Assembly (NCBI RefSeq): GCF_910596095.1
Contig: NC_056536.1
Location: 14,526,791 to 14,590,790 of the forward strand
Direction: 5' to 3'
DNA: 64,000 nucleotides
Origin: Thunnus maccoyii
Taxonomy: Eukaryota; Chordata; Actinopteri; Scombriformes; Scombridae
The position numbers and the translations under genes were made by a program. Every line of letters starts with the position of its first letter. The stretch's first letter is position 1. Below, piece after piece: positions 1 through 14,645 of this stretch. The notes below the pieces were generated by a model. It was not told the origin of the DNA and made no database searches. It was given only the letters and a program-made list of their open reading frames with translations.

Positions 1-3000
1 TATTTTGTAACATTAATGGAAGTACATTTGGGTGGAGGGGGGGCGGTGGGGTGGAGAGGCATTTGCAATTCATATTCCCCTGCATGATTACATTAAGAGT
101 ATGTTCTGTCATATTTGATTAATGTATCATGTTTTCCTTAAAACAGGATTAAAATATGAAAACCGACAGAAATGAGGCTATTACAAAGAATGATCAATTT
201 TTAATAATCTACTCAAGGGAGAAAAAAATGAAGTGCTGCTCAGAAATGCACAGATCAGAATTCTGCAACATTTTGTAATCAGTGTTAGGCTGCAAAAACA
301 AGCTTTGTTTTAAGGCGCAGACACAATTAACATGAAGGGCTGCCAGGCCTCGCTTTTACATTATGAAGCTTGAATTAGAGATATTGCCAGCCACAGTTGC
401 CAGGTACACTACACATGTTGTACCACATGTTATACAGCTACTTCATGGCAGGTTTTTTTTATGGAAAAACTAGTAAAAATGTCTCCTTTTTCTGCAAGCG
501 GCACAATCTCTTAGTGTATTCAGTGTAGACATGTTTGTGCATGTAAGTGTATGCAAATGAAAACATAAACAAATGAGAAATACAGGCTTAAATACTGGTA
601 GTACAAAGACAGTTGAAGTACTTTAACTGTCAGTTTCTGATTAGCAAACATACATCATCAGTTGTGCCTTTAGATGTCCTCTGTGTTGTGTATTCTGACA
701 TATATTTTCAAGACATGTTTTCTATTAATCTGTCACAGGAAGACATTTTTCACACACAAGCAAAAAAACAAAACAAAACACATAGATTCAGATATTTAAC
801 CTTGTAGAAACACTGCAGAAAAGCAGCTCAAGCTCTTCAGTCAATGTCAATAGCCATTTTCGAAACAAAGTATATGTGCATATAAGTGTGTACTGGAATA
901 AACGTGGGCCTCCAATTCCACTGTCAGCCATTTAGCCTGACCATGGGTGACTGTGAATTAAAAAGAGGGGCCTTTATGTGCGACCCTGCAGCACAAAAGG
1001 CTACATCAATAACTTATAGAGACAGGAAGGCCATTAGCCGCCACTGCCGGGCCACCTTTACATAATATGGTGTGTGTGGACTAATCACTGAGCTGAGGAG
1101 TCAAACTGCTTTAAGCCTATAGTCTATATTCACTCCATTCACATGCAGGGAAAACAAGCTGGGATGCAGAAATGATAACAAACTCCTCATGTGTTGCTTA
1201 TGCGCTCTATGCTGTTGCCACCCGGAAAACCATTTTCAGGAAAATCCTTCCCCTCCAGTCAGCTTTGGGTAACGATTAAAGTCTGCTAATCCTCCTCAGT
1301 TAACTTTTATCATATGAGATCAATTGACCGTTTGTGTGTGAATGGAAGCCTGTTTCTGCAAACAAATCATATCCATATGCCATCCAAGAGTGGGGACAAA
1401 TCAAAATGTCTCTGAAAAGCCAATTATTAATGCTGAAGCGGTGCTTTTCTTAGGGTGAGTAAAGACAACAAAGTGTGATTGAGGAACAAGAACCACATGG
1501 GCCGGGGCAAAGTTGCTTACAGAGGAAGTTCCAACAACAAACTATTAGCAGCTGTCAATGTGGCAGAGTGTGAAGCCCATATGAGTTTGGGACCCACACT
1601 TTGTCCCAATCTAATTGGTTTATAAATTACTTTTATAACAAAAACAGTTTTTTCTTGTTAAATATTCATTTTTATTTATGTTTTGTTAATTTTTAATGTC
1701 ACTTTTATGTTTTGTCACATCACAACAATAAAAGAAGCAACCGCAATGAGCAAAATCGATCAATTGTGTTGATATTGCTATCCTGCTCCGATCTTTATAC
1801 ACACAATACGTTACAAGTACATCAAGTGAAATAAACACAAGTGTCTTTGATTGTGCTTATCAAAAACAGTTAGACACACTATAAAGTTGCTACTTGTGCA
1901 GAAATCAGGTAAATGATACCGTGTATCCTGCTTAAAAGGGATTTGCAAACCATTTGGCCTGACTGCTCTTCATATTACCTTAATGTCTCCCAAAAGGCCA
2001 AAGCCAAGAATGAATTATTGATAGCCATCATATGGATCGCACGCTGTGGCTCCACATGCCTATTAGAGGGTTTTGTTCATTCATTTACGCCAGCTTGGAC
2101 TGCTGCCTTGAACTACACATCACTCTTCTTCTTTTACTTTTATCCATTAGCTGTTAACAATAACTGACTTTATGCAGGTTGCTGAGTTTCCAGCAAACAG
2201 TAAAAACAAAGTAACATAGTGGAGATCATTTGCATGGTCTGTGGTTGTCCTTCACTGCCTGTAATTTGACCTTTGACGTCTCTGGTTAGCCTCTTTGTTG
2301 TGCAGTCCATTTAGGCTTTTCTCCATTTCTGCATGGAAATTGGAAAAGGGGGAGACAACACTTTCTAGTCAAACGATAGTTGGAATGATAATTGCTAAGT
2401 TTAAAAAACAGAAATCTAATTGTGCGGATCCCCTCGGGGACTAATATTGGACTATCTTATAAAAGGGCCACAGTATCCCAGCAATGATTTATTGCTGAAT
2501 TCCAGTCATTTTCAATACATTATAGTTTCCAAATTGTGTTTAAATTGAGTGTAGAGGAGAAAAGGCCATTAGGAGATGCAGAAATGAAGATTATATTTAA
2601 ATATTCATGCACTCGGTACCTTATTATTGAATCTGTACACTAACAAAATCAATATTAAGTGCAGTTTGACATAAATTTATTTATGAATTTCGACTTTCTA
2701 AGTACTTGCATTTTTTCACTCAAAAAAGGATGAGTATAATGCTGTAATGATATCAAAACAGAGTGTCAGGGTGCATTAGTCTGGGAGTTTATGAACCCGC
2801 ACATAAAAACTCAGGAGCGTCCCTGTAGAAGTGCTTACTAGGCAGAAATGTCGCTTTTTACAAACATCAGTCATTTTACAGCCCTGTATCACAGGGCGCT
2901 CCTCGGCTGTGGGTGATAGTTAGAGAAAGATGCAGTCATCTTGTTTGTCCTAAATGAGATCTTTGCAGTAAGCCTACTTGTATTAAGGCCTGGGAGTGGG

Positions 3001-6000
3001 ACTGTGTAACATTTAATTAAAATGGATGTCTCTCGTTGTGCCTAACCTGTCCCCCTAACTCCTTCTTGTTTCCAGGCCATGTCTTTGTTTAGACAACAGC
3101 CCAATGTGACACTTATGACATGAGGACGCTGTGGTTCAGAGGATTTTCTTGTTGCATGCGTCTTAATACAGCAGCATAAAATAACATGTGATTTGTTGTC
3201 CCTTACTGAAAGCCTCAAGGAGAATTATAAGTATACTGCCAGTGGTAAAATATCCACATAGTTTCTTTTTATATTGCATTGTGTTACTGGTTGCAGGAAT
3301 CGTTTCTCATTCACATCACACACATGCCTTGTACACACATGCAGGAATACTGTTAATATACAATACATTTCCATAAGTTTTCAAAACAGTTGCTCATCCT
3401 TTTGTTTTTTATAGAAATGTGAGCAAAGTTAAAAGGCTCTTTATTGGAGGAGCCACATCTCTGGACACAAGATGATGCCATAAAAGCAGGAAGGCATTGA
3501 AAAGCAAAACATCAATCTGAACTAAGAGGGGGAAGCAATAAATCAGAAAATCATAGCCTTCAGCCCCGCCTTTAAAATCATTTAAACAGATTCAAAAAGC
3601 CTGATTCTGCTCGAGTCTGTCTGTAAGCACCCTTATAAAGCCTTTATGTGCCTTAGACACAGAGGATAAACCCACAAAACCTTATTGAGAGACAGAAAAA
3701 TGATGCCCTGCTCCTGGGAAGTGGATGCTTTAACCGCTAGTATCGGTATCGGGATCACAGAGCGGAGATGAGTAAGTAAGAATCAAGGAAGTCGTCCATC
3801 CAAAGCATTCCTCTAATATGTTTTACAAACCTTTTCAGGTCTCTGTTTGAGCATCGAGGTGCGCTTACATCCAGCGTTAAAGGATTTATATGAGTTTATC
3901 AGATGCTGAGTACCTCCGCATTATTACAATTTCCTTATTTTCTTATTTAGAAACACATCAGCTGTTCTGCTTAAACTCAAAGTCGGTGGATAAAGATGTA
4001 TCAGTGTGTATCAATCAGCTTACAGTCATAGACGGGATCTGCTCTGTGTGATATAATAATGTTTGTTTAAAGTTTCACCAACATTTACTGACAGAAATAA
4101 CAGATGTTTCATTACTTTTGAACATAAAAGATCTATAATCCTAGATGGGATCTAAAACATAATTATCCATGACAGAAATAAACCCAACTGAAGAACATAA
4201 AATGACAAAAGCATCAGAAATATGACCCATAAAAAGTTCATGTCCTTTTTTTCCCCCCCTTATCCCTACAGAGCTAACACCGAGTACTGGCAAACATGTG
4301 TAGAGGAAAAGAAAAGTTAACCCCGATACACTCGAAGTTGAGGAAGAAAAGCTTAGACTGAGTAAGCAAATAGATGTCCAACAAAACAAAGAAAATGGAA
4401 AGAGAGATGAATAATTTAAGGAATAAATCAATGTTTAAAATAACTACTTTACTGAGTTGGATTCACCCTCTTCTGGACTTACATGACTGCTCATGTTTCT
4501 CAGGCTTTATCGCTGGATTACACTGTATCTCAATGGTTTTGTTCAAATGTTTTTATTTTTTTCTTTTTCTTTAACTTCCCCCTCAAACATCGATATAAGG
4601 TTGACTTACCCTTAGAAAAAATCATAAAGGGACATGGAGCTCAGTTGTGGATGCTGTCCAAGAATTGGCAACAAGACCAAAAGAAAAAAAAAAAGAAAAA
4701 ACAAATCTCCTTGTTACTGTGTGTGAAAATGTAAAGAATAAAGGTTCAGGAATGTTTTGCAGCTCTGGTTCGTGCAGTTAGAAAACACACCAAGATTGCA
4801 TCTTTTGTCTCTTGGTGTTTATTGAAGTGACAGAAAGGTGATGATCTATGTTAGAAAGGACTGGAAACACACACAGTGTCTTATATTATATGAGTCCACC
4901 TGAATATAATTTGTAGCAGCCGACAGTAAGGGTTTTGTACTTTTCAATCGGTTTAAGAGAATTCACAAATTTGTGGGGAAAACACTCCTCAGAAGGAAAA
5001 ACGGGTGTTTAATAAAGGGTGTTAATAAGAGCTCAGTGTGTTAAATGTAATGCTTTGATTAAAAAAAGTGATTTTTTTTTCCACATTTCAAAAATCCCAA
5101 AGAAAAAAATCTGATAACAAGGTAATAACTGTGTAGCTTTACCAAAATGTGCAAATTGTTAATGAGGGGTGAATATTTTCAGAGCAGCTGTAGCAGCTTA
5201 TTATCAGCCAGGTTGTACAAACGAAAGCTGTTTTGAAGGAAACACATTAACTTCACAGCCAGATTTCCACTCATATTTCTGCCTGAATATCAATTTTAGA
5301 CACTTAGTGGAAGGTTTTTGTTTTTTTTTGTTGTTTTTTTTTGCGTTGACCGTGAAGATGGCAAAGGGTGTCTCAGTGTGTCCTCTGTCATCCCTGTTCA
5401 CCTAAGAAATGGAATCATAAAAACCATTCATGCTAAATGAAAAAGGGCATCATAAAGCTGCATTACACTGGAGTACACTCCTCTGCACCTTCCATCCTTA
5501 TCAATATCACCCTTCGTCTCCTCGTGCATCTCTCTTCCCCCCTTCCCAGGCCCCTTGAAACAAAGCATAAAAGCCTTAGAAAGAGGCACAATCTGTCATT
5601 CCTGTAATATAAGATAAAAGTCTTTAAAAGCTAAATGTCCAGGTTGTTTTTTTTTTTCTCCCACTTCAAGCCGGTAGTCTTCCAGACTGCTCCTCAGGAT
5701 TAGCAACATAAAGAACTATATATTATTTGCAGAAGAGCTTCGTGAGCAGAGTCTAGGCCTATACATATAAGTCAATTTATATTAGAATTTCCATACATGC
5801 ATTTTCTTGTTACCGTCAATATGCAAAAATGGTACTTACTAACAAATAATGCATAATGTACTAGAGGCAGGGCATCAATAACTGCATTTGAGCTTTAAAA
5901 GAAAATGCAAAAAGGCAGAGCATAAAGATGGGCCATATAAAATATACAACACATTAAACACGAAAACGTCAAAAATATAAAGCTGGCTCTTTGCTCAGGA

Positions 6001-8817
6001 GACAGCGAGTCATTTATCTATGAAGAGGAGGAGGAAATAAAAAGCTTCCATCCCCGAGCTCTTGTGTATTTCATTTACTAACAAAGTCAGGTTATCTGTT
6101 TACAGACAACTCTCTTCCTCCTGCCAGACCTCCATCCTCCATCAGAGGCACAGAGAAAGAGACCGGAAGAAAACGATCCTCATCTCTCATCATCTACGCT
6201 TCCATTTTCATTTAAATACAAACGGTATTCTTCTTTAGCTAATTTAATCATCCTTTTAGGACAAAATACATGAGTTGATTTGGTGTTTGGTCTTTAAAGA
6301 AAGATATCTTTCTTCAGCAATTTGGCAAAAAAAATAGATCCACATAGAAAAAAAGCTGTACTTAAAGAGCAGCAGTTTGGGGAAAACACTCTCGAATACG
6401 AAACCTGTCAATGTACACCTCCTTCGGGCACTTCGGTACACCACATAACACATGTTCCTCTCTGCTGGCTGGCTCAGAGAGGAGAGGATGCTGTGTAGTT
6501 TTGTGGTGAGGTGTACTGTTGCTTCTGTTGCATTTTCTCCCACTGGTTTGACATTCAAGATTGCTCAATTATGTATGAACGGCAAGCAATATCCTTTACC
6601 ATCAGGCCCCAATGTAACATATTTCATTTTCAAGGGCTGCAGAGCACAATCAGACCCTCTGTGTAATTATGACTTATTAAAAATGATTCCAAATTATCAG
6701 TGGATCTGTGGGCTGGTGTCTGGGTCCAAACTGAGAGCTGTTGCACTGTATTACTAGCAGAATAACTTCCCATGGGTGGATGGTCTGTCAACAAAGATCC
6801 CTGTCCTTAGATCACTGAGTGCTACAAATTAATTAAAAGAAAATCACAACCATCATTGGATTTGTGTGCGTATATACAGTATATTACATGACAAAGAGCA
6901 CCTATGGAGGCTGATTTTTTTTTCTTCTTCAGAAATGAGTGGCTTTTGGGAATAGGCATTATTGGAAAGTCACCCTCAATGACTTGTTGCAATACACTTT
7001 AAGGACTTCCGTGACTAGTTTTTGCTCCCTATACACAGCCTCATAATGAGAAAACACAGTTCAGCAGAGAAAAGACATCTCAAACAGCATGTTTACCCTT
7101 CACACAACATGGAGGAATTAAAAATGGATGAGCGCCCCATCCATTATTTCAACCTCCAAATGGCAAAATCTGTATAAAGCTCTGAGTATCCGTCTGGGTG
7201 AAAATAAATAAATCAAATATGCACTTCAGCGTTTCCTGCTCTTTTTCTGCATAGAATGTGGTGTCGTGTTTGTGGAGGGCACATCCTGCTGTTGAAAACA
7301 TGATGAGCTTTCTAAACGTATATAAATAAACCAAGAGTTTTCAATTAGCCTTCACATCTTTTCTGTTAATTCAAATGATTTTGTCACATTTGCGGGGCCG
7401 TGCATATAATATTTAGACCACTTTCATACTTCTCCCAGCCCCATTTTCCCAGTTGAATTTTCCCTATCTGAAGTATTCTAATTTGCGAACACGGTGGTGT
7501 CAGAAGTGATTTTGTTGTAAAGCCACTAATTATATGCAACATCAATGCGATGTGGGGAAAACGTTAAAAATTTAGCATCACAAGACAAATGGAAAAATGC
7601 GTGCTGAAACAAGGAAAAGAAGCACTAACATTCACAGTTTTTCAATGAATAATACATGTTTTTTTTTCCCCCACAAGGATTCGCCTAGACGGGGCTTCAG
7701 TGTCACTCTCTTTCATCTTTATCCTAAAAAAAATATGTGTTTTAAGACTTTTCACATGCTGTTTGCATTCACTCATTAGAGGAATTGTCGACTATAAGAG
7801 GCATTGTTCTACGGGCTGATTTCATTAACAGCCTGTGTGTACAGAGCTGGAAAAACAATGAGAGGGGGAAAAAAAAAGGATCATGAGTTGAGCAAGACCA
7901 TAGCTTGTACAATTAAAACTAATTTCTACATGTGAAAACCTGCTTATGGGTTTTCCTCCTGCGTGTGAAAACAGTTATTTCAAAAGTGCTGGCAAGTTTA
8001 AATGTTTTCACACCTGCAATGTGAGTAATGACAATAGAATATGATTTCAAATGTTTTCACCACTTTCAGCAAAAAGAGCCCTTACAAAGTTATTATAGAT
8101 GATATTAACTGGTTTGTAATTACCTCACCTGTTTGCAACAAAGCTGAATAAAAGTATTAGTGAGTGTTTGTGGTTTATTGTGACTCCCTAGCCGCTAACT
8201 TAACGGCAGCCGTGTGTATAAAGTATAAAGGTGCAAAGGAGGTTGATAAACTGTTGGTGCATCAAGTTGACAGCAGCTAACATGACCTGCCCTCTGCACT
8301 CCGTTAACCAAGACTGACACACTGGGTCATTGTTGGACCGACAAACAACTTTGCTTCATTTTGAAGGTATTTTTCATAGCTCCCTTTACACAGTAATTAT
8401 ATTCCAAATCATTATGTGTTGTAAAGTCTATTGACCCCTAGTTTACCAAGCTGGAACAGTTAATGAAACAGTCTTTTAATTAGCACTCCTCTTAAGGGTG
8501 AAACATCTGAAGGGGTCCCTGTTTTGTTTTGGCTTTGTGGTTGACTGAAGGGTGCAGATCCACTGTTCTAAGATAAAACAGTAATATCTTAATTAAGACG
8601 TGCCGTTTAACTGTTTACAGTCAGAGTCAGCGCCATTGTTTGTACCCCTGTGCCAGAGGCGGCACCTGCAGTATAGGAATATTCAACCGCGCTATGAATC
8701 AATAAAACAATATCATAATTTCTTCTTTTGTTGTTTTGTTTTTTTTAGGGCCAGGTCGTTTTTCAAGCTTGACTGATTGAAAGTGGTCTGACTACTCAAG
8801 GTAACAACTGGAGAGGG

Positions 8818-8836
8818 GGTGGTGGTGGTGGTGGTG
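8818..8836. repeat. GGT trinucleotide microsatellite
   Basis: Tandem GGT units followed by a further G/T-rich run up to about 8856. No gene overlaps it. Confidence 0.85.
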
Positions 8837-11250
8837 GATGTAGAGGTGGGGGGGGTTCTTTGCTGCTTGTATAATGCAGTCTTTGGCAGGCTCTCTCTTT
8901 GTATTAGATACATTAGGGCGGAAATATGCACTAACTTAAAAATGCTCATGTGAAAAAACACGGAATGTATTAAATTAATGGTCTCTTTTGCCTCAGGGCA
9001 GTAATGAAAAGGGACCCCCAATGAGTTCATTTTTCACGGCTTTGGTTATGCATTCAACACTCTAATTGAATTTCAATGTAAGTTTTACAAAGTCTTTATT
9101 ACAGTGACTCTTGATGTAAATTACATGTGATCTATCGTGGGACTTTCACCCATTAAGTAATTTAATTGTGACATGCACTTTCTACGCACCTCATGCTTTT
9201 ATGCTTATTCCTCCTCATCTAAATTGTCAGTTTCCTCTATTATCAGCGCTGTTTATGTGGATTGAGGAAAGTAGTCTGCATATACTCTAGGCAACTTTCA
9301 CGAGAACAGCTCCTTAAAAGGAGTAATTGCTCTTCTCCCCCATGCTAGGAGAGGGGACAGCACCCGACAGCTAAAGTATACTAGAGTATACACAAGTCAC
9401 AAGGATTTGCAAGATGTTCACAGATGACTGCACAGAGCACATTTTATCTGAGAAAAGGAGATTATTAGATTTATCCTGTGAAGAGGAAAAATGCAGCACT
9501 CAGAGCAAGTAAAACTCAGAAGGTTTTCTAAATTTCTGTCAGAAAGAAGCTAAATTCTGAATAACCTTTGAGAGACATGTTAAACACGTCTTCTAACACA
9601 GGAAAAAATGCAAAAAAACCCCAAAAAACTGGAGACAATATATTCAACGCTTTCTTTGTGAGTTGGCTTGTCCTGTGTTTCACACACTGTGAACTGTCTC
9701 AGACCTGTTTCTAAAATGCAACCTGGGAGTCAGTTTTCTCTGTCTCCATCTAGTGTTTCAGTCTGAAGCCACTTTTAGAGCTTTCAGACATCCAGAACAT
9801 AAATAGCATACCATCACTTCCCTTTTCCTTTAACACTACAACCACTTAAAGAACAAAAAGTCTTAAAAAAAACAACACGCTAAGGAGACGGAAATCTTAA
9901 TCACAAACTGTAGTTTCTCATCAATACAATAACTGCGTGTGGGCACACGTGTGACTGTGCATGAAGCGTCTGAAATACTGAGGCTGATTTGACCTGATCA
10001 TTAGAAGGGGGAAGAGGCTTGACCTGATATTTCCTCTGTTGTTTGGTCAGGAAAGGGACGTTATTGTAAAAGGGCTGTAAAGATAAATAACCCTGCCGTT
10101 TCCATGGCAAAGGCACAAACAGTGGCCAGCGAAGACAAAAGAGCAGAAGACAATAAATCCAACACTGTCAATTTTGTTTAGTTTTCAGAGTGTTTTTGAG
10201 GGAAATATGGTTTCAAAACAAGAGGCCACATCCATTTTTCCACATAGAAAGGGAAATCGGATCCGTTTTTTTTTAACAGGCCACAGTTTCATCTTGTATA
10301 TTATTTTCCAGGCCACGCCATCCTGATTGGTAATAGGAATATCTGACACGTACTTTGCCTTTGGATCAGGAAACCTTGTACAGCTGTATAGATGTTTTTA
10401 TAGCCTTGAAAAGAAAGGGTATTGTCTTTAAATTCCTAAGAATGCTTTGTCCAGCCTTCAAATTTAAGTGAAAAACCATCCCAGGCACTTTTTTTTTCAC
10501 AGGCTAAACAATCATGAGTGAACATGTACCTTTGCCTCTTTCGGGAGGTCAGTTGGAGTTCAGCTTATTAGAACAAATCCAGGTTCAAACTTAGTGTCAT
10601 CAACATTTCTCATCATACAAGTGTACATTAACATAAAAAGGGAAGTATGTAATTCAGGATGTTCCTCAAAATAACAGAAAAGCTTCAGGTTCAGTTCTCT
10701 GTCTCTCATTTGGAACATCTTTCATCACTTTTCCTGTCATCACCCCGATCATCTACAGTGTAAAAAACCTTCACGTCTGCCCCTCTCTGTCCCTCCAACA
10801 CCTTCTCATCTTCTCATCGTCAGGGGAGACGAGCCTCGTCTGAAGTGAGGCGTGATGAGGAGCGGCCTTATCACTCCAACACAAGAGCAAACACAGGAGT
10901 CTTTACAGCACGTCATCTCAGGAAGCAGCGCACGGCAAGATTACTGCCCTTTAAGAAGCCCTAAGACACGACCAATCCCAAGTAGTGTTTTTATCTTGAC
11001 AGTTTGCAGCGCTTTGTTTGCCTTTTCTGTGAAGCCTGGGGATAAAAGAGCAGCCTCTGTGAGCTGTGTCTGATTAGGATCTAATTGTTAACATTCACTG
11101 TGCCGTTTTTATTATCAGCCTAGTGTTGCCGTACATGCAGCAGGTAAAGGCCTTTTCAGTGTTATGAAGGACTCTTCCCTTGCTGCTCTCGTGTGTTACT
11201 CAAGTACTAGTTAGCACTAAGGTGGCAGGAGAGGAGCCCCGAGCTCGTCG

Positions 11251-11253
<3 letters not shown>

Positions 11254-11281
<28 letters not shown>

Positions 11282-11282
11282 A
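11254..11282. repeat. CAA trinucleotide microsatellite
   Basis: Seven or more CAA units with one CAT interruption. No coding support around it. Confidence 0.85.
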
Positions 11283-11418
11283 CAGGAATTGATGGCGAGT
11301 GTTTATTATCTGGTTTAATTGCTCCTCATCTGGAGGATCTGACAGTTGCGGTTAATGAGAGAGGGAGAGGAGGCACGCGCTGTTGGCAGCGAGCTTCATA
11401 GTGTAAGACCTGTAAGTG

Positions 11419-11463
11419 CATGTGTGTGTGCGTGTGTGTGTGTGTATGCGCGTGTGTGTGTGC
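11419..11463. repeat. TG dinucleotide microsatellite
   Basis: TG/CG alternation with a few interruptions. Confidence 0.85.
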
Positions 11464-14400
11464 GGTGAAAAGAGGATAGACCACATTCCAGCTAAACGGA
11501 AGCGACACAGAAGATGTGGGAAATGTCAAATTGTTTATCGAATTACAAAAACAGGCCCCTAAATCAGGAATTTCAAGTCCACCCTCGAGCCTCCTCTCAC
11601 GGTAACCTGTGTGTCGTTAGCGAGCACGCTCTGCAACAAATAGGCCTATACCTGTGAACCTGTAGACACACGCTCACAATCACACACCACACTAGCCCAT
11701 GTGCAGTCTGTGTACGGTAATTAGATGCCAAGTGAAGACAGGATATCTCTGAAATCGAGCCTCTTCCTCAATTTTTCATCTGGGCTGCAGCAGGCCTGGC
11801 ACAGGGCCAAGCAGAGACCTCCCTGACATTGTGCAGTGTCACGCACACACATCCAGGCACGGTTTAGCAAAGAAAGCATTAAGAGCAGCGGGCCTTCGAG
11901 CAAGCGGGGATGCTCAGAGAAGGCCTGGAGGACAGAAAGAGGCAAACATGATGTAAGAATGAGTGAAATTGTGTATTTACTCATGATATTGCCCCTCCAT
12001 TGAATGCCATCGGGGCCAGACGCACACATAAACACACATATAAACACACACCACCACAGCCACCATCAGAGGCTCATTGCCCCATTCATAAATTTCTCCC
12101 GCTGAGGAACACGGGCATTTCTTAAACAGGGCATACCCGCCCGCCCCTTTTACTACTCACAGCACAGCAGGCCCACATGGGAACAATTAGGGGTGTACGA
12201 GAGTTTGGCGAAGGTCCGTAGCAACCAGCTGCATCTGTTTTTATTTACCTTTTGCTCTGGTGCTGGATAATGTCATGAGCACATCTGCTACTGTGCAACG
12301 TAACCGTGGTTACATGCGTGGTTGACCCATGATTCTGTAATTACCCGCCGAGCGAGATGAAGAGGCCCAGCAAACCACTCAAAGCCGCACATAGCCTCCT
12401 TCCCCCCGTTGCTCCCCGCGTCTCTACAGTGGCATGAAACCCAGCCTGCCACGCCAAAAATGTGGTGCTGAGAGCGAGTAGCTGGAGAGCAGAGGATGCT
12501 GAAGTGGCATTTAATGACCAAAAATTGTCCACAATAGTAATTTTGACTTCATTTTGGTGTCTTTAGATAAATTTTCAGTTAATGCCACTCCCTTTCTATT
12601 ATAAAGGATCATATGGGGTTACTCTCAAATAAGCTGAGGTGAGATACACTTATTAAATTTCCTGATATGATCTGATGGCTTGTTTGTGGTCCAATGGCAC
12701 AAGCTGTTTGTCTTGTTGTTAGACCACTTTCGGGAGGTCTGACTACACTGAGCATTAACTAGAAATATTAAATTTTTGCAGCTTCATGGTGGCGTCTGCA
12801 GATAAGTTCAGCGAGATCTAATCATGAGAAACATGTAATCCAAACAATCATTTACTGTAAATGTCTGCACAGAGTGTTCCTTGTTTAAAGAAATGATGTC
12901 ACCCATACACAACCGGTCACATCAGGAAACTCAGATTAATCACAGGTGGCAAATTCAGTCGCAGGTTTGAGCGAAGGAAGATGTCTACAGCTGTGAATTA
13001 AACATCACCAGCGAAAGTTTTCACTCTCTCCTAAGGTCTTGTCTGTGTTTGAAATTCTGAAAGTTCACATTATTAAGCATCTTTACACAGTAAACCTCAA
13101 AGCGGCCAATCAAGACAGGACTTGTTTATAATAATGATGAGTGATTATGAGCAATAACAATGAAGACCATATATGGATCACTTCACAGAAGCAGTGTGAG
13201 TGGGGGTTGGGTGCCACCATGCTTAGCATCTCCCAGATGTGCAAACCATATGTTCTGACTGAAATTAAAACAAAAAAGAAACACTGAAACATGAAAGGGA
13301 TTTTTAACTTTGTAAAGACAGTTAACAGTCGGTACAGATAGAGTAATGGCCGAGAGAGGCCACATGAAAGAAGCGGGGATGTTGGCGTGCTTTTTGCACC
13401 AGTTATTCCATTTCCTGCTCATAAGTTCACTGAGCAGATGGGGACCAAAGGCACAAGGAAGTTTAGATTTTCTGCCCCACAGCCCATTGTATATGATGCA
13501 TGTAACTGCGTAACACTGCACTGTTATCATTTACAGACGCTTGGGTGCATACCAGGAGGTCACAATAACAAAGGTGGAAAAACAGCGGTGGAAACAAAAG
13601 TTAAACATCTTCTGTCATTTTAGTCACTAGAATTTTGATCATACCTGTGATTATGTATAGATACATTTAAAGGTAGTAATATTCAAAGCAACTAATTAAC
13701 TATACTGGCAAAGATGCATACTAGGTTTAAGTGAACTTCCCTCTCTACTACATTTTGTATTGCTTAGGGGTATTTCATGAAAAAGCAACTGAGATTGAAA
13801 ATAAGTCCAGTGAAAAACATGTAAAACTGTTTAATTCGGAAAAAGAGAATTTGCAGGCAGGCTGTCGGCCCATCAAGAGAGTTTTCTGAAAACAAATTCA
13901 ATAGTGCCCTCTCCTGTTGATTCAGGATACTGCAGCTAAGCTACATAAAGCAATACTACAGTAGCTGAAATACTGTTTAAATTCAGAAACCTTTGTTTTT
14001 CTTTTGCAGAAGAAAAAACAAAGCAAAGCATCAGTTTCCCCTTAATAAACATAAAACCTCTGAGAGTGTGAGATTCATCATTCTGTGTTATTGAAAACCT
14101 TCATTATGAGCGTCTATAACACAAGGTTTCTCTAAGAGTTGGCATCAGCTGTAACAACTGCAGGGTCTTCTCTGCATCAGCCTGTTGTGCTGCTCGGATA
14201 GAGACGTGTTTATTTAACGCCTGCCTTGTCTGTGTCTGGATAATGTCCACCTGCAGGCAACGGCTGGCAGAGGTCTGGCTGTATTTCTGCTTGTATAATC
14301 AATCTTCACAGCACTAACTGACCACCGCATCACCTTTCAAGACTGCAAACAGACGTGCAGCATGTGGTACCAATGAGAATTTTTATAAAAGATGTTAATC

Positions 14401-14631
14401 AAAAAAGCTGGTGGATTAAAGCATGTGTTCGAAAAGCTGAAACTGTGTTTGAGGTCTAATTTGACAAAAGATAGTGGACATGATGTTGCAGAATTTGGCA
14501 AAATACATAAGTTGGATAAACATGTTTCATTTGTGACAGTTATTCATACATTTTCCTCAAATTTTATCTGATTTTTGCTCCTCACAAATCTCAATATTTG
14601 CTTTTTTCATTTGTTTACTGTCTAATTTCTA

Positions 14632-14637
14632 TTTATT
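14632..14637 (-). terminator. Poly(A) signal of ciroz (AATAAA)
   Basis: AATAAA on the minus strand only 8 bases beyond the ciroz stop codon. If used, the 3' UTR would be very short. Another AATAAA lies further on, near 14.21 kb. Confidence 0.4.
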
Positions 14638-14645
14638 GCTGGTCA

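Larger units (their letters stand above)
1..14630. other. Gene-free AT-rich stretch, possibly casz1-side regulatory DNA
   Basis: No open frame here has codon use, splice sites and family resemblance that support a gene on either strand. The stretch holds AT-rich single-copy-looking sequence with simple repeats (GGT near 8818-8836, CAA near 11254-11282, TG near 11419-11463). In human, the neighbour of CIROZ on this side is CASZ1, a developmental zinc-finger gene with large regulatory flanks, so conserved enhancers are plausible. That is inference from synteny; I see no casz1 exon. Slightly GC-richer patches at 10.78-10.96 kb and 12.06-12.53 kb are the first places I would align between fish species. 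Confidence 0.5.

Noticed and set aside
4259-4320. Plus-strand polypyrimidine tract and CCCTACAG followed by a 15-codon open stretch
   Set aside because: Too short, no partner exon, no family resemblance.
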